Below are positions 48,358 through 58,035 of a DNA stretch of 64,000 bases, one piece after another; within the stretch, counting starts at the first letter, position 1; the number at the start of each line of letters is the position of its first letter. The notes below the pieces were generated by a model. It searched no databases, was not told the origin of the DNA, and saw only the letters and a list, made by a program, of their open reading frames with translations. The position numbers and the translations under genes were made by a program. The stretch spans positions 74,256 through 138,255 of the forward strand of contig DASVRA010000022.1 of assembly GCA_036388855.1 (NCBI GenBank). Reading direction: 5' to 3'. Source of the DNA: DASVRA01 sp036388855 (GTDB lineage Bacteria > Pseudomonadota > Alphaproteobacteria > Caulobacterales > Caulobacteraceae).

Positions 48358-49023
48358 ATGGAGGAGTTCTGTTACGCCCCGCCGGACGCGGAAGCCCTCG
48401 CGCAGGCGCGGCGGCGGCTGGCGGAAGCTGATCGGGCCCTGGCTCCAATCGAGGCGGCCACTCCGCCGTTCGAATGGCGGCTGCGGGCCTGCGGCTTTTA
48501 CGGCCTGGCCAAGATGATCGTGGAGCAGCAGGTCTCGGTGGCCGCGGCGGCGACCATCTGGGGCCGACTGGAGGCGGGGCTGGGCGTGGTGACGCCCGAG
48601 GCGGTGCTGGCGCAGGACGAGACGGCGCTGCGGGGCTTCGGCCTGTCGCCACAGAAGGCGCGGTATGTGCGGGGGCTGGCGGAGGCTACGGCGGAGGGTC
48701 GGGTCGATTTCCTGACCTTGCGCGCGCTGCCCGACGACGAGGCGGTGCAAGCGTTGACGGCGCTGAAGGGCGTCGGGCTTTGGACCGCCGAGACCTATCT
48801 GATGTTCTGCGAGGGAAGGCTGGACGTGTTTCCGGCAGGGGACGTGGCGCTGCAGGAGGCGATGCGCTGGGCGGATCGGGCCGAGGCGCGGCCGAGCGAG
48901 AAGCAGGCCTATGCGCGCGCCGAGGTCTGGCGGCCGTATCGGGGCGTGGCCGCGCACCTGCTGTGGCGGTGCTACGGCATGGTCAAGCGCGGCGAGATTC
49001 CGCCGATCTATCCGAGCGCCTGA
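48358..49023 (+). CDS. DNA-3-methyladenine glycosylase, AlkA/HhH-GPD type
   Basis: This base-excision repair enzyme removes alkylated bases. The 221-residue protein has GLAKMIVEQQVSVAAAATIWGRL, the helix-hairpin-helix LKGVGLWTAETYLMF (about 140-155) and the catalytic Asp in FPAGDVALQEAM. ATG at 48358 is chosen, with a TTG nine bases upstream. It follows the hybrid kinase by about 40 bases, and its 3' end overlaps the convergent RluD-like gene by 16 bases. Confidence 0.9.
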   Translation: MEEFCYAPPDAEALAQARRRLAEADRALAPIEAATPPFEWRLRACGFYGLAKMIVEQQVSVAAAATIWGRLEAGLGVVTPEAVLAQDETALRGFGLSPQKARYVRGLAEATAEGRVDFLTLRALPDDEAVQALTALKGVGLWTAETYLMFCEGRLDVFPAGDVALQEAMRWADRAEARPSEKQAYARAEVWRPYRGVAAHLLWRCYGMVKRGEIPPIYPSA

Positions 49024-50000
49024 AGCCGCCGCTCCAGCTCGGCCATGTCGGGCGGCAGGGGGGACTCGAAGCGCAGCCGCTCGCCTGTGACCGGATGCAC
49101 GAAGCCCAGGACCGCGGCGTGCAGGGCTTGGCGGGCAAGGCCTGCTTCCCTTGCCGCCTCCGCAACGGGCGCGGCGGGCTTGCCGCCGCCGTAGAGAGGG
49201 TCGCCCAGGCAGGGGGCGCCTTTGGAGGCGAGATGCACGCGGATCTGGTGTGTCCGCCCCGTCTCCAGCCTGCAGGCGACGCGGGCGGCGAGCGGCCGTT
49301 CCGGCGGACCATAAGCCTGCTCCAAACGGTAATGCGTCACCGCCTCGCGCCCGCCGGCGCGCAGCACGGCCATCTTCTTGCGGTCGTGCGGCGAGCGGCC
49401 GAGGCGGGTGGCGATCACCCCGCTCGCAGGATGCGGCGCGCCGCGGGTGAGGGCGATGTAGAGGCGCTCGATGTCGTGCGCGGCGAACAGGGCCGACAGC
49501 CCCGCGTGGGCGGCGGCGGTCTTGGCCGCGACGAGGACGCCGGAAGTGTCCTTGTCCAGGCGGTGGACGATGCCCGGCCGCGCCACCCCACCGATGCCGG
49601 AGAGGCCGTCTTCGCAATGGTGCAGGAGGGCGTTGACCAGGGTGCCGGTCTCGCTGCCGGGGGCGGGATGGACGGCCATGCGGGCGGGCTTGTCGATCAC
49701 GATCAGGTGGGGGTCTTCGAACAGGACGGTGAGCGGGATGGCCTCGGGGCCGGGCTCGGCCGGCAGGGGCGGGGGGATCAGCAGGAGGTAGTCGCCCGCT
49801 TCAGCCTTCGCCGCGGGATCGGTGAGGGCCGCGCCGCCGCGGCTGACCGCGCCTTGGGTCATCAGCGCCTGGATGCGGGTGCGGGAGAGGTCGCCGGCGG
49901 CCTTGGCCAGCGCCCGGTCCAGGCGTCCGCCCGCCGTCGGGATGCGGATCAGCCGCGGCTCCGGCCCGTCTTCGCCGTCAAGGTTTTCGGTATAGTCCAC
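49008..50000 (-). CDS. RluA-family 23S rRNA pseudouridine synthase (RluD-like)
   Basis: The 330-residue protein has an N-terminal S4 domain (about 15-75, with RLDRALAKAAGDLSRTRIQALM) and the RluA signature GIVHRLDKDTSGVLVAAKT with the catalytic Asp. RTHQIRVHLASKGAPCLGDPLYG completes the typical C-terminus. RluD (modifying the loop of helix 69) is more likely than RluC from the S4 domain and length. The start is ATG at 50000. Confidence 0.92.
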   Translation of the reverse strand: MDYTENLDGEDGPEPRLIRIPTAGGRLDRALAKAAGDLSRTRIQALMTQGAVSRGGAALTDPAAKAEAGDYLLLIPPPLPAEPGPEAIPLTVLFEDPHLIVIDKPARMAVHPAPGSETGTLVNALLHHCEDGLSGIGGVARPGIVHRLDKDTSGVLVAAKTAAAHAGLSALFAAHDIERLYIALTRGAPHPASGVIATRLGRSPHDRKKMAVLRAGGREAVTHYRLEQAYGPPERPLAARVACRLETGRTHQIRVHLASKGAPCLGDPLYGGGKPAAPVAEAAREAGLARQALHAAVLGFVHPVTGERLRFESPLPPDMAELERRLQALG

Positions 50001-50051
50001 GGGCGCTGGTTAGCACCAAAGCTCTTGCTGATCGTTGCGCGCCGGTGCGCG

Positions 50052-51125
50052 TCAGCTCTCCAGCATCCGCCCAAGAACTTTGGCGGTGTAATCCACCAGC
50101 GGGATCACGCGGGCGTAGTTGAGACGGGTGGGGCCGATCACGCCGATGGCGCCCAGCACCCGGCGGGGGCCGCTCATGTAGGGAGCGGCGACGAGGGAGG
50201 AGCCGGAGAGGGAGAACAGGCGGGTCTCGGCGCCGATGAAGATGCGCACGCCCTGGGCGGCGCGCACGTCGTCCAGCACGCCGATCAGCTGCTCCTTCTG
50301 CTCGAGGTCGTCGAACAGCATGCGCACGCGCTCCAGGTCCTCCACCGCGCCGCCAGCGAGCAGGTTGGCGCGGCCGCGCACGATCAGGCTGCGGCGGTCG
50401 CCCTCGGCGCCGCTCCAGCCTGCCAGGCCCTCCTCGACCAGGCGGGCGGCGGCGACGTCGAGCTCGCGCTTGGCCCGCTCCAGTTCGGCGCGCATCTCCG
50501 CGCGCGCCTCCGCCAGGGTGCGACCGCGCAGGCGGGCGTTCAGGAAGTTCGACGCCTCCTGCAGGGCGGATGGGGTGAGGCCGGGTGCGATGCGGGTGAC
50601 CCGGTTCTCGACCGAGCCGTCGTCAAAGACCATGATCGCCAGCGCCTGGTCGGGGCCAAGGGCGACGAACTCCACGTGCTTGACGCCGGAGTCGCGGGCG
50701 GGGGTGACCACCACCCCGGCCCCGCCGGCCAGCCCGGAAAGCAGCGCGGTGGCCTCGTCCAGCGCCTCGTCCAGGCCGCGGCCGCGGCCGGCCAGGCGGC
50801 CCTCGATCTCGCGCCGCTCCTCCTTGCCGAGGTCGCCGACCTCCAGCAGGCCGTCGACGAACAGGCGCAGGCCGGCGTGGGTGGGGATGCGTCCGGCGCT
50901 GGTGTGAGGAGCGATAAGCAGGCCGAGCTGGGTCAGGTCCTGCATAGTGTTGCGGATCGAGGCGGGCGACAGCGCCACGCCCCCTTTGGAGACGGTGCGC
51001 GAGCCCACGGGCTCGCCGGTGTCGAGGTAGGTCTCGACCACGTGGCGGAAGATGTCGCGGGCGCGCTCGTCCAGCTCCACGAGCGTGGGCGAGCGGGTCG
51101 GCTGGCCGGGCGGATAGAGGCTCAT
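50052..51125 (-). CDS. hrcA: heat-inducible transcription repressor HrcA
   Basis: HrcA binds CIRCE elements and represses groESL and related operons. The 357-residue protein has a winged helix (RDIFRHVVETYLDTGEPVGSRTVSK, LSPASIRNTMQDLTQLGLL), IPTHAGLRLFVDGLL, and a C-terminal domain ending IGVIGPTRLNYARVIPLVDYTAKVLG. ATG at 51125 is preferred to an upstream in-frame start. grpE, the usual downstream gene, is absent: the RluD-like gene follows instead. rph is divergent, and I see no CIRCE element in the intergenic region. Confidence 0.94.
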   Translation of the reverse strand: MSLYPPGQPTRSPTLVELDERARDIFRHVVETYLDTGEPVGSRTVSKGGVALSPASIRNTMQDLTQLGLLIAPHTSAGRIPTHAGLRLFVDGLLEVGDLGKEERREIEGRLAGRGRGLDEALDEATALLSGLAGGAGVVVTPARDSGVKHVEFVALGPDQALAIMVFDDGSVENRVTRIAPGLTPSALQEASNFLNARLRGRTLAEARAEMRAELERAKRELDVAAARLVEEGLAGWSGAEGDRRSLIVRGRANLLAGGAVEDLERVRMLFDDLEQKEQLIGVLDDVRAAQGVRIFIGAETRLFSLSGSSLVAAPYMSGPRRVLGAIGVIGPTRLNYARVIPLVDYTAKVLGRMLES

Positions 51126-51219
51126 CGGGGCGAGAGGCCGTTCGGCGTGGACGCGGGCGGAGAAGGCTAGGATAAGCGGCCCCCCCGCCCGCGCAAGCCG
51201 GGCCTGCCGGAGCCCCGCC

Positions 51220-51981
51220 ATGCGACCTTCCGAACGCGCGCCGGACGCCCTGCGGGAGGTCAGTTTCGAGACCGCAGTGAACCGCTACGCCGAAGGCTCC
51301 TGCCTGATCAGCTTCGGCCACACCCGGGTGCTGGTGACGGCGTCGGTGGAGGAGACCCTCCCGCCGTGGCTGCGGGGCAAGGGCAAGGGGTGGGTGACGG
51401 CGGAATACGGCATGCTGCCGCGCGCCACCCACACGCGCGGCCGGCGCGAGGCGGCGCAGGGCAAGCAGTCGGGCCGGACGCAGGAGATCCAGCGGCTGAT
51501 CGGACGCTCTATGCGGGCGGTGGTGGACTTGAAGGCGCTGGGCGAGCGGCAGGTGGTGCTGGACTGCGACGTGATCCAGGCGGACGGCGGCACGCGCACG
51601 GCGGCGATCACGGGGGGCTGGGTGGCGCTGAAGCTGGCCTGCCGTTGGCTCGCGGACGAGGGGGTGCTGAAGACCGACCCGGTGCTCGACCAGGTGGCGG
51701 CGGTCTCGTGCGGGGTGTTCAGGGACACGCCGGTGCTCGACCTCGACTACGAGGAGGATTCGGCGGCCGAGGCCGACGCCAATTTCGTGCTCACCGGCGC
51801 GGGCGACATCGTGGAGATCCAGGCTACGGGCGAGAAGCGTGGGTTCAGCGTTGCCGAGTTCGAGGCGCTGTTCAGCCTCGCGCGTGGGGGGGTGGCCGAA
51901 CTGATGGAACTGCAGCGGGCGGCGGTTGGGGCTGACGCAATTCGGCCCGAAAGAAAAGCGACAGCAAAGCTCGTTGGGTGA
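51220..51981 (+). CDS. rph: ribonuclease PH
   Basis: RNase PH trims tRNA 3' ends phosphorolytically. The 253-residue product has the usual length and motifs: RVLVTASVEETLPPWL, TAEYGMLPRATHTRGRREA with the RNA-binding Arg stretch, LDCDVIQADGGTRTAAITGG and LDLDYEEDSAAEADANFVLT. In related genomes rdgB and hemW usually follow; here an exported hypothetical follows with a one-base overlap (TGATG). Confidence 0.95.
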   Translation: MRPSERAPDALREVSFETAVNRYAEGSCLISFGHTRVLVTASVEETLPPWLRGKGKGWVTAEYGMLPRATHTRGRREAAQGKQSGRTQEIQRLIGRSMRAVVDLKALGERQVVLDCDVIQADGGTRTAAITGGWVALKLACRWLADEGVLKTDPVLDQVAAVSCGVFRDTPVLDLDYEEDSAAEADANFVLTGAGDIVEIQATGEKRGFSVAEFEALFSLARGGVAELMELQRAAVGADAIRPERKATAKLVG

Positions 51982-52646
51982 TGGAGCAAACTCGAATGTG
52001 GTCGAGGCGAATGGCGGCGGCGGCCCTAGCCGCCCTGGCGGCGGTCGGGGCCTCAGGCGTGCAGGCTCAGGGCAGGACGGTCGAAATCCCCCTGAAGAAA
52101 CTGTTCCCCTACCTCGAGCCCTACCTCTCCTTGCCGCCCCAGGCCCGCTCGAAGTTCGTCATGGTTTACCGGATGGAGGTCCAGGGTGCGGCGCCGTCGG
52201 CGGTGACCCTGACCTATCCCGGCGGCGGCGTCGTTCCGATCGCGGCGGATGGCAGGGTCAGGCGTCTGCCGACGCTGTCGATGCTGCAGGCGAACGGCAA
52301 AGCCGTCGCCGCGGCCCCGAAAGGCTCGAAGGTCGGCGTGGATCTCGCGCTGGAGCCGGTGATGCAGCCGGCCGCTGATCTCGAGGCGCGAGAACTGTCG
52401 CTCGCGGTCACCCAAGCCGCCGCCGGCGCGAAGAAGGCGGCGGGGGTGTTCGGCTTTGCCGTCCCGAAATTCGACCGGGTGGTGTTCAAGGGCGCCGCCG
52501 GCGGGCAGGCGATCCGCGCCGACGGCTCGGCAGTGGCGCTGCCGGTGGTCAAGGGCGATCCGGTGTTCGAGCCCGCTAGGCACGGGGGCGCGGTGCGCCT
52601 GCGCTTCGCGCGGCCGCCGTCACGGATGACGATCGGCGGCGGCTAG
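51981..52646 (+). CDS. exported protein of unknown function
   Basis: The 221-residue protein has a signal peptide (MWSRRMAAAALAALAAVGASGVQA-QG). The mature part is predicted mostly beta with LKKLFPYLEPYLSLPPQARSKFVMVYRMEV and a C-terminal FARPPSRMTIGGG. I do not recognise a named family. The ATG overlaps the rph stop by one base, so translation is probably coupled. It is convergent with the XRE gene. Confidence 0.78.
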   Translation: MEQTRMWSRRMAAAALAALAAVGASGVQAQGRTVEIPLKKLFPYLEPYLSLPPQARSKFVMVYRMEVQGAAPSAVTLTYPGGGVVPIAADGRVRRLPTLSMLQANGKAVAAAPKGSKVGVDLALEPVMQPAADLEARELSLAVTQAAAGAKKAAGVFGFAVPKFDRVVFKGAAGGQAIRADGSAVALPVVKGDPVFEPARHGGAVRLRFARPPSRMTIGGG

Positions 52647-52649
52647 GGC

Positions 52650-52901
52650 TTACTCCAGCTCGTCCTCGCTGACGTCGTCGACGATCACGTCCGCGCCGCC
52701 GGGCTCGTAGGCCAGCAACTCCGCAGGCTGGCAGTCGAGTTCGCGGCAGATCGCGTCCAGGGTGCTGAAACGGAGCGCGCGGGCCCTGCCGGTCTTGAGG
52801 ATCTGCAGGTTGGCGGCCGAGAGGCCGACGCGGTCGGCAAGTTCGGCCAGCGACATGCGGCGGGCGACGAGCAGGCGATCGAGCTGGACGCGGATGGCCA
52901 T
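52650..52901 (-). CDS. XRE family transcriptional regulator (YozG type)
   Basis: The 83-residue protein is an HTH_3/XRE domain with LAELADRVGLSAANLQILKTGRARALRFSTLDAICRELDCQPAELL, the pattern of small regulators paired with DUF2975 membrane proteins, plus an acidic tail. It follows the DUF2975 gene by nine bases on the same strand. It probably represses its own operon, by analogy with this family. Confidence 0.9.
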   Translation of the reverse strand: MAIRVQLDRLLVARRMSLAELADRVGLSAANLQILKTGRARALRFSTLDAICRELDCQPAELLAYEPGGADVIVDDVSEDELE

Positions 52902-52910
52902 GCTGGTCCC

Positions 52911-53447
52911 TCAGATGGTCAGGTCGGCTTCGGCGCGGAGGCGCGCGCCTTCGCGGAACACCTCGGCCAGCACGAACACCACCAGAACCGCAAACCAGGC
53001 GGTGAGGTTCAGGTTGAAGCGCACCTGCTCGACCTGGTCGGGAAAGGCGTAGCTCACCACCATGCGCGTGCCGTAGTTCACCGCCTCCAGCGCCGCGAGC
53101 GAGATGCCGATGGTGCGCAGACGGACCACGTTCTCGGGGCGGAAGGGGTCGCCGATGGTCAGTGTGTGGAAGATCTTCTGCAGCCGGTGGACGATGTAGA
53201 GCACCACCCCGACGTAGGCCGCCAGCGCCAGCAGGCCCGCGGTGAACACCGGCCCGCGCGCCTGCATGGCCATGCGCATGCCGCTGTCCTCCATGACGCG
53301 CCGCCAGATGTCCAGGTCCATCGGCAGCAGCAGGGCCACGAAGGCGGCGATCAGCAGCGCCGCCAGCGCGACCCACAGCGCGAAGGCGATCACGTCCAGG
53401 ACCAGCTTGAGCAGGCTCGACACCGAGCCCGGCCCCAAGGCGCGCAT
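52911..53447 (-). CDS. DUF2975 family membrane protein
   Basis: The 178-residue protein has four predicted membrane helices (LVLDVIAFALWVALAALLIAAFVALLL, GLLALAAYVGVVLYIVHRL, IGISLAALEAVNYGTRMVV and WFAVLVVFVLAEVFREG). DPFRPENVVRLRTIG between helices 2 and 3 is the DUF2975 hallmark. It is paired with the XRE regulator in an operon, as is usual for the family. The ligand or role is unknown. Confidence 0.9.
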   Translation of the reverse strand: MRALGPGSVSSLLKLVLDVIAFALWVALAALLIAAFVALLLPMDLDIWRRVMEDSGMRMAMQARGPVFTAGLLALAAYVGVVLYIVHRLQKIFHTLTIGDPFRPENVVRLRTIGISLAALEAVNYGTRMVVSYAFPDQVEQVRFNLNLTAWFAVLVVFVLAEVFREGARLRAEADLTI

Positions 53448-53613
53448 GTTCTCTCCCCCGACGCGGCGGTTCCCTTGCTTAGCTTGTCCGGGAGCGGGTT
53501 TGAACCGGGCGCCGCCTTAACTCGCGTCCATGAAACGGCGCGGGCCTGAGCTTCCTCTCAAGGCGCGGCTGCGCTAGGCACCGGCCGCCCCAGCGAAGCT
53601 TCAGGAGCGCCAG

Positions 53614-54903
<1,290 letters not shown>

Positions 54904-55005
54904 CGCCACGCGGCATTCCGCCGCGGCATGCTTAACCAGTCATTTCAAGGTGCGCCGATAATCAAGCTGAAGCGTAGCCGCATCGGCGCGCTGCGGGAGT
55001 GCGCG

Positions 55006-55566
55006 ATGGCCGGACTGGATCCGAAATTCCGGATCAACCTGGAGCGGGTGACAGCGCTGGCTGTCGACGGCAACGCCATGGGCGCCGACATCCTGCGCCA
55101 GGTCCTCACCGGCTTCGGCGTTCGCCGGCTGATGCGGGCCGCCAAGGGCGCCGAGGCCCAGCAACTGGTGCAGGAGCAGGAGGTCAACCTGATCGTCTGC
55201 AGCGACGTGCTCCCGGACATGAGCGGCTACGACTTCGTGCGCTGGCTGCGGCGCTCGAAGATCGAGACCAATGCCTTCGCGCCCGTGATCATCGTCAGCG
55301 GCCACACCCGGCGATCCGAGGTGCAGAAGGCGCGCGATTGTGGCGCCAACTTCGTTCTGGCAAAGCCAATCAGCACCAAGGTGCTGCTGGAGCGGGTGAT
55401 CTGGATTTCACGGGAGGGCCGACCCTTTGTGGAGGCCGGCGAATACCTCGGCCCGGACAGGCGGTTTCAGGATGTCGGGCCGCCAGCTAACGGCGGGCGG
55501 CGGCGCGGGGACCCGGCGCCGGCTGCCCGGGAGGCGCAACCGACATTGGCGGAGGAGGCGGCGTGA
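55006..55566 (+). CDS. atypical receiver protein with YLGPDRR tail (no canonical phospho-Asp)
   Basis: The 186-residue CheY-like protein has a receiver at about 14-135. In the strand-3 motif LIVCSDVLPDMSG, the position eight residues before the conserved Gly is Ser66; Asp67 is one residue off, so the classic phosphoacceptor is missing or shifted. Thr/Ser (IIVSGH) and Lys (LAKPIS) remain. The tail has EYLGPDRRFQDVG. ATG at 55006 follows GGGAG; a more upstream start at 54928 is possible. The stop overlaps the next gene's GTG, so the two are coupled. Confidence 0.83.
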   Translation: MAGLDPKFRINLERVTALAVDGNAMGADILRQVLTGFGVRRLMRAAKGAEAQQLVQEQEVNLIVCSDVLPDMSGYDFVRWLRRSKIETNAFAPVIIVSGHTRRSEVQKARDCGANFVLAKPISTKVLLERVIWISREGRPFVEAGEYLGPDRRFQDVGPPANGGRRRGDPAPAAREAQPTLAEEAA

Positions 55567-56024
55567 GCGTCCGTTATATTCCCTATCAAAATAAGCTGGC
55601 CAAGCTGATCCGCGGCGCCGGCGGGAAGCAGTTCGCCGATGCGGTGGCCGACGCCGACGCGAACCTCAAGGCGAACGAGTCCGGCCATCTCTCCGAGCTA
55701 GACGCCAAGATCGAAGAGGTCCGCGCCCTGTGCGCCGACCCCGCCGCTCCTGGCGCGACCTCCCGCATCTATGACGCGGCCAATGACGCGGTGGCGCTCG
55801 GCGGCGTCTGTGGACTGCCGCAGGTGAGCGAAGCCGCCTACAGCCTATGCGAACTCATCGACGGCACGGTCCCCGGGCGGGCGCCGGGAGCCAAGGCAGT
55901 GCGCGTGCATGCGGACGCGCTGCGCCTGTTGCGCCTGGGCGAAGCACTGCCCGAGGCGGAGCGGCGCCAGGTGCTCAAGGGGCTGCGCGAGGTCGTGGCC
56001 CGGGAAATCCGCGCTATCGCCTGA
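55563..56024 (+). CDS. helical protein coupled to the atypical receiver
   Basis: The 153-residue protein begins with GTG at 55563, overlapping the receiver stop (GTGA). It is mostly helical and polar (ADAVADADANLKANESGHLSELDAKIEEVRALC, RLLRLGEALPEAERRQVLKGLREVVAREI) with no signal or membrane segment. I recognise no family. A histidine in VRVHADALRLLRLG sits in a helix, but the HPt consensus is not met. Coupling to the receiver suggests that the two proteins act together. Confidence 0.72.
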   Translation: MSVRYIPYQNKLAKLIRGAGGKQFADAVADADANLKANESGHLSELDAKIEEVRALCADPAAPGATSRIYDAANDAVALGGVCGLPQVSEAAYSLCELIDGTVPGRAPGAKAVRVHADALRLLRLGEALPEAERRQVLKGLREVVAREIRAIA

Positions 56025-56154
56025 GCGGACGGGGCTCAGCTTTCTCCTCGCCGCTGACGGCAGGCGGATCGCTCGCGGGAAAGGTCTCTTTCAAAGCCTC
56101 GTCGAGCAGTTCGTCCAGTCGGTCTTTCGGTGAGGGGGTGACGGGCTCGGGCAT
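56014..56154 (-). CDS. 46-residue protein with FPASDPP motif
   Basis: A minus-strand frame from ATG 56154 to TAG 56014 encodes MPEPVTPSPKDRLDELLDEA, then LKETFPASDPPAVSG and a short charged end. The DEAL-K-ETFPASDPPA motif marks a family of very small proteins common in alphaproteobacteria, of unknown function. It overlaps the 3' end of the plus-strand gene by 11 bases. Its shortness makes it easy to miss in automated gene calling. Confidence 0.75.
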   Translation of the reverse strand: MPEPVTPSPKDRLDELLDEALKETFPASDPPAVSGEEKAEPRPLRR

Positions 56155-56225
56155 CGGCGCAGCTTAGCATAAGCGGATGTTTACTCTAACCGCGCACTCT
56201 CCGGTGGAGCCGCCGGGGGAGAGCC

Positions 56226-56750
56226 TTGTTCACGGTCGATCCAAAAACACTCCAGCAGCTGGCGCCGCACCTACAGCGGGCGCTGGTGGTGGAGCCGTCC
56301 CCCGCCGCGGCGCGCCTGTTGAGCGACCTGCTGCGCAGTTTGGCGGCAACACAGGTGTGGACCGCCGGATCGACGGCCGAGGCGCTGAGGATGGCGCGGA
56401 TGGTCGATCCGCAGATCATCTTCGTGGAATATGCCGGGGGAGACCTGGACGGGCCGGCGTTCACGCGCACCTTGAGGCGCAGCGCCCTGGCATGCCGGCA
56501 GGTCCCCGTGATCATGGTCACCGCAACCGCCACGCCGTCGGCTATACTGGCGGCGAGGGACTCCGGCGTGCACGAGTTCCTGCGCAAGCCGTATGCGCTC
56601 AAGGACCTGGTGCGGCGGCTGGAGGCGGTGTTCCTCAAGAGCCGCGACTGGGTGGAGGCCCAGATCTACGTCGGTCCAGACCGGCGACGGTTCAATTCCG
56701 CCGAGTTCCAGGGCCGGCGCAAGCGCAAGGTGGACGCGGCGGCCGCTTAA
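56226..56750 (+). CDS. atypical receiver protein with YVGPDRRR tail (Glu at phospho site)
   Basis: The 174-residue CheY-like protein spans about residues 17-140. In strand 3, IIFVEYAGGDLDG places Glu68 where the phosphoacceptor Asp should be, and strand 1 ends VVEPS rather than DD. The Thr (VMVTAT) and Lys (FLRKPYA) positions are kept. The tail is IYVGPDRRRFNSAEFQGRRKRK. The start is TTG at 56226 after GGGGGAGA. It is probably locked in one state and not phosphorylated. It is convergent with rpoH, with a four-base overlap. Confidence 0.8.
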   Translation: MFTVDPKTLQQLAPHLQRALVVEPSPAAARLLSDLLRSLAATQVWTAGSTAEALRMARMVDPQIIFVEYAGGDLDGPAFTRTLRRSALACRQVPVIMVTATATPSAILAARDSGVHEFLRKPYALKDLVRRLEAVFLKSRDWVEAQIYVGPDRRRFNSAEFQGRRKRKVDAAAA

Positions 56751-57634
56751 GCCGCCATCAGGTTCCGCTCTTCGGCCGCCGCGCGCATCGCCTTCTGCAG
56801 CTTTTCGAACGCCCGCACCTCGATCTGGCGCACGCGCTCGCGGCTGACGCCGTACTGCGAGGCCAGCTCCTCCAGCGTGGTCGGGTTGTCCTGCAGCCGC
56901 CGCTCGGTGAGGATGTGCTTCTCGCGGTCGGTTAGCTCGGCCATCGCCTCCTCGAGCAGCGCCATGCGGATGGTGCGCTCCTCCTTCTCGGCCACCTGGA
57001 CCTCCTGACTGACCGCGTCGTTGTCCGGCAGCCAGTCTTGCCACTCGCTCTCGGAGTCCGAGCGCAGCGGCGAGTTCAGCGAAGCGTCGCCGCCCGAGAG
57101 CCGGCGGTTCATCGAGATCACTTCCTCGTTGAGCACGCCCAGCTTGGTGGCGATGTGGCTGACCTGTTCGGGCCGCAGGTCGCCTTCCTCGAAGGCGCTG
57201 ATCTCGGCCTTGGCCTTGCGCAGGTTGAAGAACAGCTTCTTCTGCGCCGCGGTGGTGCCCATCTTCACCAGGCTCCACGAACGCAGGATGTATTCCTGGA
57301 TCGAGGCGCGGATCCACCACATGGCGTAGGTCGCCAGGCGGAAGCCCTTGTCGGGATCGAACTTCTTCACCGCCTGCATGAGGCCGACGTTGCCCTCGGA
57401 GATCACCTCGCCGATCGGCAGGCCGTAGCCGCGGTAGCCCATGGCGATCTTGGCCACCAGGCGCAGGTGCGAGGTCACCATCCGGTGCGCCGCTTCGGGA
57501 TCCTCATGCTCCTTCCAGCGCTTGGCCAGCATGAACTCCTCGTCCTTGGCCAGCATCGGGAACTTGCGGATTTCCGACAGGTATCTCGACAGTCCGCCTT
57601 CCGGCGTCATCACGGTGAGCGAATTAATAGCCAC
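56747..57634 (-). CDS. rpoH: RNA polymerase sigma-32 factor RpoH
   Basis: RpoH directs transcription of heat-shock genes. The 295-residue protein has region 1.2/2 (GGLSRYLSEIRKFPMLAKDEEFMLAKRWKE, MVTSHLRLVAKIAMGYRGYGLPIGEVISEGNVGLMQA, FDPDKGFRLATYAMWWIRASIQEYILRSWSLVK), the RpoH box QKKLFFNLRK and a region 4 ending EELASQYGVSRERVRQIEVRAFEKLQ. GTG at 57634 after AAGAGGA is the best start; an in-frame ATG 72 bases upstream adds a non-family leader. The leader region may bear a sigma-32-type promoter. Confidence 0.95.
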   Translation of the reverse strand: MAINSLTVMTPEGGLSRYLSEIRKFPMLAKDEEFMLAKRWKEHEDPEAAHRMVTSHLRLVAKIAMGYRGYGLPIGEVISEGNVGLMQAVKKFDPDKGFRLATYAMWWIRASIQEYILRSWSLVKMGTTAAQKKLFFNLRKAKAEISAFEEGDLRPEQVSHIATKLGVLNEEVISMNRRLSGGDASLNSPLRSDSESEWQDWLPDNDAVSQEVQVAEKEERTIRMALLEEAMAELTDREKHILTERRLQDNPTTLEELASQYGVSRERVRQIEVRAFEKLQKAMRAAAEERNLMAA

Positions 57635-57703
57635 CAGTTTCCTCTTGTGTTTACGTGCGGGCGCGGGTTCGACACGCGCCGTCATCCCCCAGACAACCGG
57701 CGA

Positions 57704-57732
57704 CATATAGGGATTGTTGCGTCCAAATTAAG
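57704..57732 (-). promoter_or_regulatory. candidate sigma-32-type promoter of rpoH
   Basis: Read on the minus strand, CTTAATT (57732-57726), a 13-base spacer and CCCTATATG (57712-57704) resemble the sigma-32 consensus CTTGAAA-N11-16-CCCCATnT. It lies about 70 bases upstream of the GTG start. Caulobacter crescentus rpoH is known to have a heat-shock promoter, which supports it. Confidence 0.4.
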
Positions 57733-57752
57733 GGCGCACAGTTCTGGGCGGC

Positions 57753-57932
57753 GGTCCCCTTCGGGGGCCAAGAGGGAAGGCGGTGAGGCTGGAAGGCCGA
57801 AGCCGCCGCTGTGCCCGCAACTGTAGGCGGCGAGGGCCGCGTCCGTCCGCGAAAGCGGCGCCACTGGGGTCGGTGACTCCGGGAAGGCGAGGGCGGGGCC
57901 CGGTGACCCGCGAGCCAGGAGACCTGCCGCCG
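57753..57932 (+). ncRNA. cobalamin (B12) riboswitch upstream of btuB
   Basis: The region shows hallmarks of the cobalamin riboswitch: AAGAGGGAAGGCGGTGAGGC, then GCCGCTGTGCCCGCAACTGT, GCCACTGGGG near 57858-57870 and the B12 box-like GAGCCAGGAGACCTGCCG (57912-57929). It ends about 100 bases before the btuB ATG. Adenosylcobalamin binding would down-regulate btuB expression when B12 is sufficient. Confidence 0.92.
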
Positions 57933-58035
57933 CATCGCTCGACCGGGCGCCCGGGACCAGGCGCGCGGCGCGGAAGCGGCCCTTCCGTCGAGGCGATCCA
58001 CGGCCCGCGTGCGCGGGCGATGATGGAGCGCGCCC

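Noticed and set aside
48474..51170. An 898-codon open frame on the plus strand across several genes
   Set aside because: It runs antisense to the RluD-like gene and hrcA and across the glycosylase gene in another frame. Its translation is low-complexity Gly/Ala/Arg with no domain, as expected for chance frames at this GC content.
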